Assembly (NCBI RefSeq): GCF_018882365.1
Contig: NZ_JACVOP010000001.1
Location: forward strand, 536,350-600,349
DNA length: 64,000 nt
Reading direction: 5' to 3'
DNA from: Polynucleobacter sp. 71A-WALBACH
GTDB lineage: Bacteria; Pseudomonadota; Gammaproteobacteria; Burkholderiales; Burkholderiaceae
The translations under genes and the position numbers were made by a program. The notes under the pieces are model-generated. The model was not told the DNA's origin. It saw only the letters and a program-made list of their open reading frames with translations, and ran no database searches. Shown here in pieces: positions 11,893 to 20,576 of the stretch. Position 1 is the first letter of the stretch; the number at the start of each line of letters is the position of its first letter.

Positions 11893-12627
11893 ATGCGTCA
11901 AACCTCTCAAATCTCCAAATTAACTAGCGTTAGCGCTAGCCTAGCCGCTGGCCTCTTGCTAGCAATGACCAGCTTCTCTGGTGTGGTGAGCGCCGCAGAT
12001 CCTGCGCCGGCCGCCGCCCCCATGGCGGAAGCTGTCGCTAAGCCGGTTGTTCCAGGCAAGCCTAAGGTTGACCCTGCGGCTGGTGAAGCGCTTTACTCTA
12101 ACGGCGATGCAAGCCGAGGCGTGACTGCCTGCTTAACTTGCCACGGCCCTAAGGGCCAGAGCGCTATCGCTACTTGGCCTAAGCTTTCTGCACAGCATGC
12201 AGCTTATACAGCCAAGCAGTTGAAGAACTTTAAAGAAGGTACTCGCGCCAATCCGATCATGATGGGAATGGCGGCCGCCTTAACTGATCAAGACATGCAA
12301 AATATTGCTGCTTATTTGGTTACTCAGCCAGTATCCCAAGGTGTTGCCCAGAACAAAGACACCATTGAACTAGGTCAAAGCATCTACCGTGGTGGAATCG
12401 CTGCTAAAGGCGTTCCTGCCTGTGCGGCATGTCATAGCCCAACTGGTGCTGGCATTCCTTCACAGTACCCACGTGTTGGCAGCCAATGGGCTGATTACAA
12501 CGCAGCACAATTGTTAGCTTTCCGCGAAGGCACTCGTAAAAATAGCAGCCAGATGACTACGATTGCAACTAAGCTTTCTGATCAAGAAATGAAAGCAGTT
12601 GCCGATTACATGGCAGGTCTGCATTAA
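11893..12627 (+). CDS. Di-haem cytochrome c4-like protein
   Basis: Periplasmic electron carrier with two covalent c-type haems. A signal peptide of about 34 residues ends VVSA. An alanine/proline-rich linker precedes the two domains. Haem-binding motifs are CLTCH (80-84) and CAACH (177-181), each followed by a methionine region suitable as second ligand. The two half-domains repeat the pattern YxAxQLxxFxxGTR. It probably passes electrons between bc1 (petABC, in this window) and a terminal oxidase. The ribosome-binding site AAGG lies 8 bases before the ATG. Confidence 0.9.
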   Translation: MRQTSQISKLTSVSASLAAGLLLAMTSFSGVVSAADPAPAAAPMAEAVAKPVVPGKPKVDPAAGEALYSNGDASRGVTACLTCHGPKGQSAIATWPKLSAQHAAYTAKQLKNFKEGTRANPIMMGMAAALTDQDMQNIAAYLVTQPVSQGVAQNKDTIELGQSIYRGGIAAKGVPACAACHSPTGAGIPSQYPRVGSQWADYNAAQLLAFREGTRKNSSQMTTIATKLSDQEMKAVADYMAGLH

Positions 12628-12648
12628 TAGTTGCATTCAACACAAAAC

Positions 12649-12678
12649 AAAAACCCCGCTGATCTAGCGGGGTTTTTT
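12649..12678 (+). terminator. Intrinsic terminator after cytochrome c4
   Basis: GC-rich stem ACCCCGCT / AGCGGGGT with a 5-base GATCT loop, preceded by A-run and followed by six T. It can work in both directions and so may also end the lysA transcript coming from the right. Confidence 0.93.
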
Positions 12679-12722
12679 ATTGCCTAGAAATTGACCAAGT
12701 CAAAATTAATTGATCATCCCAT

Positions 12723-14021
12723 TTAGTTTGGCAAGATAGTTTCACCAGCAAAGAGATCAGCAATATTTTCACGTTTACGAATGACGTATGCGTTTTTTCC
12801 ATCGACCATGATCTCTGCGGGCTTTGGTCTGGTGTTGTAGTTAGATGCCATTACAAAACCATAGGCACCAGCAGACAGAATAGCTAGCAGGTCACCTTCT
12901 TCAACTGCAAGTTCACGATCTCTTCCTAGCCAGTCACCAGATTCACATACAGGCCCAACGACGTCATAAGTAGAGCTGGCTACTGGTTTAGCTTGAACAG
13001 GAACAATGCTGTGATACGCCTCGTAGAGCGCGGGGCGCATCAACTCTGTCATGGCGGCATCAACGATGCAAAAGTTTTTCTCGGCACCTGGCTTGAGATA
13101 CTCCACTTTGGTCAAGAGCACGCCAGCATTGCCGACTAAGGATCTGCCTGGCTCTAAGACCACATCGAGATGAGCAAAGCCACGCTCGCCAACACGATTG
13201 AGTAGGGTATTAGTGAATTCCGTGATATCAGGTGGATTGTCGTCACCATACGAAATACCAAGGCCCCCACCTAAATCGAGATGATGAATCTCAATACCTT
13301 CTTTTTTTAATTGAGCAACCAACTCGAGTACTTTATCAAGTGCATCAAGATAGGGCGCAGTATTAGTGATTTGAGAGCCAATATGGCAATCAATACCAAC
13401 CACATCAATTTGAGAAAGCAAGGCAGCTTCACGGTATGTTTTTAAAACCTCGTGATAAGCAATGCCAAACTTATTGCCTTTTAATCCGGTAGAGATGTAG
13501 GGATGGGTTTGCGCATCCACATCTGGATTCACGCGTAAAGAAATTGGCGCGCGGCAATTCAGCTTAGTAGCAACTCGATTAATTTGGTGGAGCTCAGCAA
13601 TCGATTCGACATTGATGCATTTAACGCCAGCCTGCAATGCTTGCGCGATTTCAGGAGCAGATTTACCAACGCCTGCGAATACCAAACTTTTTGGATCTGC
13701 ACCAACAGCAAGAGCGCGGGCTAATTCGCCGCCACTGACTAAGTCAAAGCCAGAACCTAATTTTTTAAAGCAATCAATTACCGCTAAGTTGCTATTCGCT
13801 TTCATGGCATAGTGGACGCGAGCACGTCTTTTGCCCGAAGAATCTACGCAAGCTTTGTCATAGGCTTGATAGGCCTGCGTTAATGCTTTTTTGCTATAGA
13901 CATACAGGGGTGTACCAAACTCCTTTGCCAAATCTGACAAAGGAATTTCTTCCGCATACCAATTGCCATTGCGTTCTGTAAATCCAGCTAAGTTGGGGAG
14001 TGGAATCGCTTTACTTGTCAT
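12723..14021 (-). CDS. lysA: Diaminopimelate decarboxylase
   Basis: PLP enzyme that converts meso-diaminopimelate to L-lysine, the last step of the pathway. The 432-residue protein has the PLP lysine in VHYAMKANSN (near residue 73), the phosphate-binding LDLGGGLGISYG and the C-terminal substrate motif GPVCESGDWL. The start overlaps the lptM stop by 4 bases (ATGA), so the two genes are translationally coupled. Confidence 0.97.
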   Translation of the reverse strand: MTSKAIPLPNLAGFTERNGNWYAEEIPLSDLAKEFGTPLYVYSKKALTQAYQAYDKACVDSSGKRRARVHYAMKANSNLAVIDCFKKLGSGFDLVSGGELARALAVGADPKSLVFAGVGKSAPEIAQALQAGVKCINVESIAELHQINRVATKLNCRAPISLRVNPDVDAQTHPYISTGLKGNKFGIAYHEVLKTYREAALLSQIDVVGIDCHIGSQITNTAPYLDALDKVLELVAQLKKEGIEIHHLDLGGGLGISYGDDNPPDITEFTNTLLNRVGERGFAHLDVVLEPGRSLVGNAGVLLTKVEYLKPGAEKNFCIVDAAMTELMRPALYEAYHSIVPVQAKPVASSTYDVVGPVCESGDWLGRDRELAVEEGDLLAILSAGAYGFVMASNYNTRPKPAEIMVDGKNAYVIRKRENIADLFAGETILPN

Positions 14022-14209
14022 TGCTTGGCCGATGATGGGTTAGTTGCAGCAGGGCTTTGGGGTGGATAGAGCTTGCCCTTAGGCTCTGGTTCAGCGGGTG
14101 GTGCTGGAGTGGGCGGCACATTTGGCAAATATAGCGGCCCTCTAACCCCACACCCAACAAGGGATATTAGAAGGCTAATGCCAAGAGTTCTTATAAGAAT
14201 CGCTATCAT
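14018..14209 (-). CDS. lptM: Small lipoprotein LptM (YifL-like)
   Basis: A 63-residue lipoprotein with a signal sequence ending in the lipobox LVGCG (cysteine near residue 20), then GVRGPLYLPN and a proline-rich tail. This matches the YifL/LptM family, which assists maturation of the LptD-LptE lipopolysaccharide translocon in E. coli. The location directly before lysA is the conserved context in beta- and gammaproteobacteria. The call rests on motif and context; the protein is too short for certainty. Confidence 0.85.
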   Translation of the reverse strand: MIAILIRTLGISLLISLVGCGVRGPLYLPNVPPTPAPPAEPEPKGKLYPPQSPAATNPSSAKQ

Positions 14210-14233
14210 GAATGTCTCTAAAACGAATGATTG

Positions 14234-14242
14234 AATATAGCA
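14234..14242 (-). promoter_or_regulatory. Putative extended -10 for lptM-lysA
   Basis: On the minus strand the sequence reads TGCTATATT, an extended -10 element, about 25 bases upstream of the lptM start. It lies within the 5' part of the possible cyaY reading frame, so the divergent units would have overlapping control regions. No clear -35 was found. Confidence 0.4.
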
Positions 14243-14256
14243 TGCAGGACTCTAAT

Positions 14257-14640
14257 ATGAAGCCAGGCGATCTCACCGTGGAAACCATTGACGATAAGCA
14301 GTTCTATCAGGTGGGTAGTAATTTATTGCAGTCAATTGAGGCGGCCTTAGAGGCTGCAGATGATGCGCTGGATCTAGATCTGGATGTAGAGCGCCAAGGC
14401 GGGAACGTAATCAATATTCGGTTTAGGGATCGCAGCGTGATTGTGGTCAATACACAGCCACCTTTACATGAAATCTGGGTAGCAGCCAAATCTGGTGGTT
14501 ATCACTATCGTTGGGCTGGCACTTTAGCCTCTCCACTCTGGTTAGATACTAAAACAGGGCGAGAACTGTTGAGCGACTTATCCGAATTTGCCAGCGCTCA
14601 AGCCGGGCAAGCGATTACTATCAGCCTGCTTCAGAAATAA
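14257..14640 (+). CDS. cyaY: Iron donor/regulator CyaY (bacterial frataxin)
   Basis: Frataxin homologue that modulates iron-sulfur cluster assembly on IscU/IscS. Family features are an acidic first helix (EAADDALDLDLDVE), then NVINIRFRDRSVIVVNTQPP and HEIWVAAKSGGYHYRW. In-frame ATGs exist at 14212, 14227, 14242 and 14257. The last is preceded by AGGA at a 7-base spacing and gives 127 residues, still longer than the usual 105-110. The gene is divergent from lptM-lysA. Confidence 0.88.
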   Translation: MKPGDLTVETIDDKQFYQVGSNLLQSIEAALEAADDALDLDLDVERQGGNVINIRFRDRSVIVVNTQPPLHEIWVAAKSGGYHYRWAGTLASPLWLDTKTGRELLSDLSEFASAQAGQAITISLLQK

Positions 14641-14660
14641 GTAGCCAATATTTCAGGGGC

Positions 14661-15743
14661 TTAAACTGCCCCAGTGGCTGTTAGGGTCTCGATGACCTGA
14701 GCATCGGGAACACTCTTAATTTGGGCTTTGCCAATCTTTTCTAAAACGACGTAACGAATCTGACCGCCTTCAGTCTTTTTATCTACTTGCATTAATTCCA
14801 TATAACGCTGTGCGCCAAACTTGGGAGGTGCAATCGGTAGATTCATAGATTGAATAATGTGAGTTAAACGATTGACCTCATCTTGCGTGATGAAGTTCAG
14901 GCGACGTGAGAGATCCGCACCCATGACCATGCCACAACCAACAGCTTCACCATGTAGCCATTCGCCATATCCCATGCCTGCTTCGATCGCATGACCAAAG
15001 GTATGACCGAAATTCAATGTGGCCCGAATTCCACCCTCTCTCTCATCAGCTGACACGACGGCCGATTTAATTTCACAAGAACGTAGAACAGCATGCGCCA
15101 TTGCTGCGGTATCGCAAGCTAATAATGCTTTTGCATTTGCCTCAATCCAATCCAAGAATTCCGCATCCGCGATCGCACCATGCTTAACCACTTCAGCCAG
15201 GCCGGCAGAAAGTTCGCGCGCAGGCAATGTCTTGAGGGTGTTCAGGTCTGCAATCACCGCTACTGGCTGATGAAACGCTCCGATCATATTTTTTCCAAGT
15301 GGATGATTAATCCCTGTCTTACCGCCGACAGAGGAGTCCACCTGAGCTAATAAGGTTGTTGGAACTTGAATAAACCGAATGCCACGCATAAAGCTAGCAG
15401 CTGCAAAGCCAGTCATATCCCCAATGACGCCGCCACCCAAAGCTACCAAGATGGTTTGACGATCGGCGCCAAACTTCAAGAGATCATCAAAAATCAGCTG
15501 GAGATTTTTCCAATCCTTGTAAGACTCCCCATCAGGCAACACAATCGTTCTGACGGGTTTACCAAGTCTCTCTAGGGTCTTGGTGAGGCGCTCTGCATAC
15601 AGAGGGGCAACAGTTGTATTGGTAACGATGTAAATCGATGTGGATTTTTCGCAGGCGCTAAATAGTTCTGGTTGATCTATTAAATCTGTACCAATATGAA
15701 TGGGGTAGCTACGATTGCCTAGATCAACTTCTAATGTTTTCAT
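14661..15743 (-). CDS. aroB: 3-dehydroquinate synthase
   Basis: Second enzyme of the shikimate pathway; cyclises DAHP to 3-dehydroquinate with NAD and a metal ion. The 360-residue protein has the NAD-binding [20 protein letters not shown] and the metal/active-site segments [15 protein letters not shown] and [11 protein letters not shown]. It is 8 bases downstream of aroK, the conserved aroK-aroB pair. Confidence 0.97.
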   Translation of the reverse strand: MKTLEVDLGNRSYPIHIGTDLIDQPELFSACEKSTSIYIVTNTTVAPLYAERLTKTLERLGKPVRTIVLPDGESYKDWKNLQLIFDDLLKFGADRQTILVALGGGVIGDMTGFAAASFMRGIRFIQVPTTLLAQVDSSVGGKTGINHPLGKNMIGAFHQPVAVIADLNTLKTLPARELSAGLAEVVKHGAIADAEFLDWIEANAKALLACDTAAMAHAVLRSCEIKSAVVSADEREGGIRATLNFGHTFGHAIEAGMGYGEWLHGEAVGCGMVMGADLSRRLNFITQDEVNRLTHIIQSMNLPIAPPKFGAQRYMELMQVDKKTEGGQIRYVVLEKIGKAQIKSVPDAQVIETLTATGAV

Positions 15744-15751
15744 GGATAAAT

Positions 15752-16276
15752 TTATGCGGAGAGTTCGAGTTGCATGATTAATGTGTTGACTAGTTGATTG
15801 ACGCTGGGTTTTCCAGTCTCAATCACATAGTCAGCGATTTCGCGATAAAGAGGATCGCGAATAGCGTATAGGTTTTCTAGAATCTTTTTTGCGTCACCAT
15901 TTTTAAGGAGTGGTCTACCTTCGCCACCCTTAGTGCGATGCCACAGTTCCATAGGATTGGCGTGAAGATAAATGACAGTACCTCTTTCGCTGAGGAACTG
16001 ACGATTCTCAGGCAGGAGTACGGCGCCACCACCAGTTGCCAAGATGACATCATGCTCGGCAGTAATCTCTTTAATAGCCTGTGCCTCACGTTTACGAAAT
16101 CCTTCTTCACCTTCCATTTCAAAAATGACGGGAATTTTGACTCCACAACGATCCTCAATGACATGATCAGCATCTAAGAAGCGACGACCCAATTTCTTGG
16201 CCAGTAATTTACCGACGGTCGACTTTCCGGCGCCCATGAGGCCAATCAGAAAGATATTGTTAGATGAAGAGTTCAC
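15752..16276 (-). CDS. aroK: Shikimate kinase
   Basis: Phosphorylates shikimate with ATP. The 174-residue NMP-kinase-like protein has the P-loop [12 protein letters not shown] (near residue 12), the substrate residues D in DADHVIE, the GGGAVL motif and the lid R in GEGRPLL. In betaproteobacteria aroK-aroB normally follow pilQ, as they do here. Confidence 0.97.
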   Translation of the reverse strand: MNSSSNNIFLIGLMGAGKSTVGKLLAKKLGRRFLDADHVIEDRCGVKIPVIFEMEGEEGFRKREAQAIKEITAEHDVILATGGGAVLLPENRQFLSERGTVIYLHANPMELWHRTKGGEGRPLLKNGDAKKILENLYAIRDPLYREIADYVIETGKPSVNQLVNTLIMQLELSA

Positions 16277-16288
16277 ACTTTGATTTTA

Positions 16289-17410
16289 TTAGTGTTTGTC
16301 CAGAACAGTGGGAGTTAAGAAGACTAATAGTTCAGTTTTATCCGCCAATTTAGATTTATGGCGAAATAAGTGCCCAATCAAAGGAATATCACCCAGCAGG
16401 GGAACCTTAATTTCGTCATCACGCTCAGTAGTTTGAAAGATGCCGCCAATGATGGCAGTCCCGCCATTTTCAACCGTGACTTCAGAGCTCAGGTTTTTGG
16501 TGTCGATCGCATAACCCTGTTCAGTTTTCATGCCAATGGTGTCTTTATTGATCCCCACCAACATCGATATCTTCCCGTCTGGATGAATCTTGGGTAGGAC
16601 CTCAAGACGTAAATTAGCCTTGCGAAACTGCAATTTACTGCCGCTTTGAGAGCTGACTTGGTAGGGTAGTTCGGTTCCCTGCTCAATCGTAGCCTTAACT
16701 TGATCACCAGTCATGATGCGGGGGTTGGAGAGAATCTTGCCTTGACCGTCGGACTCCAGCGCTGAAAGCTCCATTTGCAATAGTCGGGCTGCGTTCTTGG
16801 AAACCAGGGTGGCAGCTAAGGTGGCCGGATTAAAGCCAGCCAAGCCACTACCAGCGAGATCTAGGTTTGCACTTGCGCTTTGGTCTGGATGATTGCCTAT
16901 GCCATTGGCCTGATACCCCAGTTTGATACCGAGCTCTCGGGCAAAGCGCTGATCGGCCTCAACAATACGAGCTTCTATGAGGATCTGGCGCGGGCTATTA
17001 ATATGATCTCCGCCAAAAGGCAGAGCAGCATCCTCCCGACGAAATTTTTGGAAACTTTGAATTTCGGCATGAGGACCAATCCAGTAAATATCCCCATTTC
17101 GGACAAGGCGTAATCCTCGGCTAGCAAGAATCGAATGCAGGGCGGTTTGCCAAGGCGTGTCCTTGAGGTCAACGGAAATCTTGCCTTGAATGGATTCGCT
17201 CAGGAGGAAATTGGTATCGCCCATTTTGGCTAAAACCTGCAAAAGCTCAGTCAACTCAATTTGGCTAAATTGCAGGCTAATACGAGTATCTTTAGGGTTG
17301 TCTGAAGGGCTGGCCTCGGGGTGGCTTCCCAAGATTGGATTGAGTAAAAAAACCAGGATTAGGAAGAGTAATCCGGCGCGGGATTTTTGTAGGATCTTCA
17401 ATAGAGTCAC
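16289..17410 (-). CDS. Short secretin, PilQ/HofQ-like
   Basis: Outer-membrane secretin forming the channel of a type IV pilus or DNA-uptake machine. The 373-residue protein has a hydrophobic signal segment (about residues 12-28), one secretin/TonB short N-terminal (STN) domain (about 43-115) and the secretin domain with VENGGTAIIGGIF and DIPLIGHLFRHK near the end. It is about half the length of typical PilQ and lacks the AMIN domains; HofQ-type competence secretins are closer in size. aroK follows by 12 bases and the 240-residue gene precedes it with a 4-base overlap. The usual pilM, pilN, pilO and pilP are absent. Confidence 0.88.
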   Translation of the reverse strand: MTLLKILQKSRAGLLFLILVFLLNPILGSHPEASPSDNPKDTRISLQFSQIELTELLQVLAKMGDTNFLLSESIQGKISVDLKDTPWQTALHSILASRGLRLVRNGDIYWIGPHAEIQSFQKFRREDAALPFGGDHINSPRQILIEARIVEADQRFARELGIKLGYQANGIGNHPDQSASANLDLAGSGLAGFNPATLAATLVSKNAARLLQMELSALESDGQGKILSNPRIMTGDQVKATIEQGTELPYQVSSQSGSKLQFRKANLRLEVLPKIHPDGKISMLVGINKDTIGMKTEQGYAIDTKNLSSEVTVENGGTAIIGGIFQTTERDDEIKVPLLGDIPLIGHLFRHKSKLADKTELLVFLTPTVLDKH

Positions 17411-18129
17411 TCTGATTGGGTGGATTTAAAAGTAATGGATTTACCTTTGGGGTGGGCCAGGATAGCCAATTCCTTTTCTGCTTGCGTGAGGCGCCATTCC
17501 CCTAAAGCCAAGCTCTCCTTACGCACCATCAGCGTCGTCTTGCCGGTGTGAAAAAAGGCATGCTCGGCGACCCCCATTCGGGTAATGCCCAAATATCTCC
17601 AGCGACGAAGTTCTGCCTCATATGGGATGGCGGCAGGCTTACTCTGAGAACTCTTTATTGGAGGCTTTGACTCTATTGAGTGAATACTCACTTCTATTTC
17701 ATCTATTATTTCATATAGATCATCTCGCTCAGATACCCATTCACTTTGAGAAAGTTGAAATTCTTCTTTAAGCTCTAAAAGTTGATTTTGTAATGCGCTT
17801 ATTTCCAGTTCAGCCCCAGATTTATTGGAATCAAAATGAAAAAAGAGGCCACCTGCACTAAGCAATAAGATGCTGATTAAGATCCAAATTGGGCTGAAAT
17901 TGAACCCCTTGAGCTCGAAGGCTTTGGCCGGAAAAGCGGGTTTAGGAGTCTTGGTTTGAGGTGTCTGATCTACCCTCGGGGGCGACGAGGTTTTGCGAAT
18001 TCCATGGGGATCTGGAATGGCGGGGTCATCCCCCAACTCACTCAGAATGTCATCAAAAGACTGGGGGGAAATGTGGCGTGGAGGCATGCCATATTGTTCG
18101 CCCAGGGGATAGTAAAAACGATCGGGCAA
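17407..18129 (-). CDS. Single-pass membrane protein, possible pilus-assembly (PilN/O/P-like) remnant
   Basis: Not confidently assignable to a family. Visible parts of the 240 residues are a proline-rich cytoplasmic N-terminus (1-75), one membrane segment (about 80-97), a coiled coil (about 105-150), and a C-terminal region (about 176-235) beginning RRWRYLGITRMGVAEHAFFH. The last part resembles the small beta domain of PilP/GspC-type proteins. The layout suggests one protein carrying the jobs of PilN/PilO and PilP. Its stop overlaps the secretin start by 4 bases, so the two are co-translated. It takes the place of pilMNOP between mrcA and pilQ-aroKB. Function is inference. Confidence 0.7.
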   Translation of the reverse strand: MPDRFYYPLGEQYGMPPRHISPQSFDDILSELGDDPAIPDPHGIRKTSSPPRVDQTPQTKTPKPAFPAKAFELKGFNFSPIWILISILLLSAGGLFFHFDSNKSGAELEISALQNQLLELKEEFQLSQSEWVSERDDLYEIIDEIEVSIHSIESKPPIKSSQSKPAAIPYEAELRRWRYLGITRMGVAEHAFFHTGKTTLMVRKESLALGEWRLTQAEKELAILAHPKGKSITFKSTQSE

Positions 18130-18213
18130 AGCGGAATTCAGTGTCAGAAATGTCCGCCCAAAAATATTTCAAACAAGGGTTTTGGAGCTTTAAGGAAAAT
18201 TGTGTAAGCACCC

Positions 18214-18219
18214 TATAAT
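18214..18219 (+). promoter_or_regulatory. -10 box of mrcA, nearly leaderless
   Basis: A perfect TATAAT lies 8 bases before the mrcA ATG, with no Shine-Dalgarno between. A weak -35 (TTAAGG, 18190-18195) is 18 bases upstream. If used, the transcript leader would be about two bases. Confidence 0.5.
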
Positions 18220-18227
18220 TTGATTCT

Positions 18228-20564
18228 ATGGCTCTACCCCCAAAAGACAAGCCGCCCTTAAACCGGCGGTTTAACCGACAGCCTGACAGACGTCCTGGTC
18301 AGCCAAGAGCGGAGCATGCCTCGTCTAGGAAATCAGGGAGCAATCCCCTTATTAAGGCGCTGCTTATTATCAGCATGGTCTTTGCGGTGGTATTCACCTT
18401 GTTGCTGGGATATGCCTTCTTAATAGCAAAGCCGAATTTGCCGAAGATCTCGGCATTGGTTGACTACAACCCCAAAACGCCATTGCGCATCTATACCGCC
18501 GATAAAGTCCTGATAGGCGAATTTGGGGAGGAGCGCCGTAAGGTAATCCCTTTGAATGAAATCCCTATGAGCATGCGTAACGCAGTCTTGGCTATTGAGG
18601 ATGATCGCTTTTATTCCCATGGTGGGGTGGACTACGTGGGGATTCTCAGGGCTGCGCTCACCAATTTACGTGGCAACCTTTCTCAAGGCGCATCAACCAT
18701 CACGATGCAAGTAGCTCGGAACTTCTTCCTCAGTAATGAGAAGACTTTCAGTCGCAAGATCTACGAGGTTCTTCTATCCTGGGAAATTGAGTCTCAACTA
18801 AGCAAAGACAAGATTCTTGAGATTTATATGAATCAGATCTTCTTAGGGCAACGGGCTTATGGATTCTCTAGTGCGGCTCAGATCTACTTTGGTAAAGAAT
18901 TAAAAGACATCACGATTGCTGAGTCCGCTATGTTGGCCGGATTGCCAAAGGCTCCTTCAGCATATAACCCAGTCAGTAATTTCCGTCGCGCCAAGATTCG
19001 TCAGGAATATATTTTGCAGCGAATGCGTGATTTGTCTTACATCACGCCTGAGCAGTACCAAGTTGCCATGGCCGAAGAATTGCATATCCGCGGCCTTGGA
19101 AATGAATTTAGTACTCGTGCCGATTTCCCTGCTGAGATGGTGCGTCAGTTGTTATTTACGCAATACGGTGAGGCTATTTATTCTCAGGGAATAGATGTTT
19201 ACACCACCATCTTGAAGGCGGACCAAGATGCTGCTTACAAGGCAGTGCGTCGCGGTATCTTTGAATATGATCTGCGTCACGCATATCGTGGTCCAGAGGG
19301 TTTTATTGATTTGCCAGAAGATCATGTCAAGCGTCAACGTGCAATTGATGAGGCCTTATTGGCTTACCCTCAGTTAGATGATTTGCAGTCTGGTGTAGTG
19401 CTCGATATCAAGCCAAAAGAAATGCAAGTGATGATTTCTACTGGGGATACGATCACCCTGAAAGGCGAGGGCATGAAGCTTGCTACCGCCTCTTTAACTG
19501 ATAGCACACAACCCAAAAAACGTTTGCGCCCTGGTGCCATCGTTAGATTGCTCTCAGATGGTGGCGTTTGGAAGTTGGCACAATTACCGCAAGTTGAAGC
19601 TGCCTTTGTTTCCATGAATGCTGAAACGGGCGCGATCCTCTCTTTAGTTGGCGGCTTTGATTTCCGTCGCAATCAATTTAATCACGTTACCCAGGCACAA
19701 CGCCAGCCAGGCTCTTCATTTAAACCATTTATTTATGCAGCTGCAATCGAGAAAGGTTTTTCTCCGAGCACCATGGTGAACGATGCTCCACTGTCTATTG
19801 GCAGCATGGAAACGGGCAGCCAAGCCTGGGAGCCGAAGAACTACGATGGTAAGTATGAGGGCATGATGCGTTTACGTACCGCCTTAGCCAAATCAAAAAA
19901 CTTAGTGTCTGTGCGCTTGATTCGCGCTATCGGCCCCTCTTATGCGCAAGAATATATTCAGCGCTTTGGGTTTGAGGCAGAGAAGCATCCGCCTTATTTA
20001 ACAATGGCCTTGGGCGCGGGCTCTGTAACACCCTTACAGATGGCATCTGCCTATAGCGTGTTTGCTAATGGCGGCTATCGTGTAGATCCTTACTTAATCA
20101 ATAGGATGACAGACTCAAAAGGGACTGTTCTATTTGAAGCTAAACCTACTCATGCGCGCGAGGATGCCCCCCGTGTCTTAGATGCAAGAACTGCCTTCGT
20201 AATGGATAGCATGTTGCAGGAGGTTACAAAATCTGGAACTGCAGGAAGTGCGAGAGCGAAATTGGGCCGTAGTGATATCGCTGGTAAAACTGGTACAACG
20301 AATGATTCTCACGATGCTTGGTTTGCGGGATATAACCCGAAGGTAGTGGCCATTGCCTGGATTGGATTTGATAAGCCGGCAAGTTTGGGAGATCGTGAAA
20401 CTGGTGGCGGTCTTGCTTTACCGATGTGGATCTCTTATATGAGCACCGCCCTGAAGGATGAACCACAACAAGGTCGCGAAGTACCTGCGGGCGTAACTCA
20501 AGTTGATGGTGATTGGTTTATTCCCGACTTTTCTAATAACGGCGGTGTGCGCGAACTGCAGTAG
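18228..20564 (+). CDS. mrcA: Penicillin-binding protein 1A, bifunctional
   Basis: Inner-membrane peptidoglycan glycosyltransferase and DD-transpeptidase. The 778-residue protein has a basic cytoplasmic N-terminus, one membrane anchor (about residues 42-65), then the GT51 domain with AVLAIEDDRFYSHGGVD and QGASTITMQVARNFFLS. The transpeptidase domain has SSFK (QRQPGSSFKPF), SKN and KTGT (IAGKTGTTND) motifs, all intact. It is divergent from the secretin unit, the standard mrcA/pil arrangement. Confidence 0.97.
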   Translation: MALPPKDKPPLNRRFNRQPDRRPGQPRAEHASSRKSGSNPLIKALLIISMVFAVVFTLLLGYAFLIAKPNLPKISALVDYNPKTPLRIYTADKVLIGEFGEERRKVIPLNEIPMSMRNAVLAIEDDRFYSHGGVDYVGILRAALTNLRGNLSQGASTITMQVARNFFLSNEKTFSRKIYEVLLSWEIESQLSKDKILEIYMNQIFLGQRAYGFSSAAQIYFGKELKDITIAESAMLAGLPKAPSAYNPVSNFRRAKIRQEYILQRMRDLSYITPEQYQVAMAEELHIRGLGNEFSTRADFPAEMVRQLLFTQYGEAIYSQGIDVYTTILKADQDAAYKAVRRGIFEYDLRHAYRGPEGFIDLPEDHVKRQRAIDEALLAYPQLDDLQSGVVLDIKPKEMQVMISTGDTITLKGEGMKLATASLTDSTQPKKRLRPGAIVRLLSDGGVWKLAQLPQVEAAFVSMNAETGAILSLVGGFDFRRNQFNHVTQAQRQPGSSFKPFIYAAAIEKGFSPSTMVNDAPLSIGSMETGSQAWEPKNYDGKYEGMMRLRTALAKSKNLVSVRLIRAIGPSYAQEYIQRFGFEAEKHPPYLTMALGAGSVTPLQMASAYSVFANGGYRVDPYLINRMTDSKGTVLFEAKPTHAREDAPRVLDARTAFVMDSMLQEVTKSGTAGSARAKLGRSDIAGKTGTTNDSHDAWFAGYNPKVVAIAWIGFDKPASLGDRETGGGLALPMWISYMSTALKDEPQQGREVPAGVTQVDGDWFIPDFSNNGGVRELQ

Positions 20565-20576
20565 TTCGTTTTAGCA

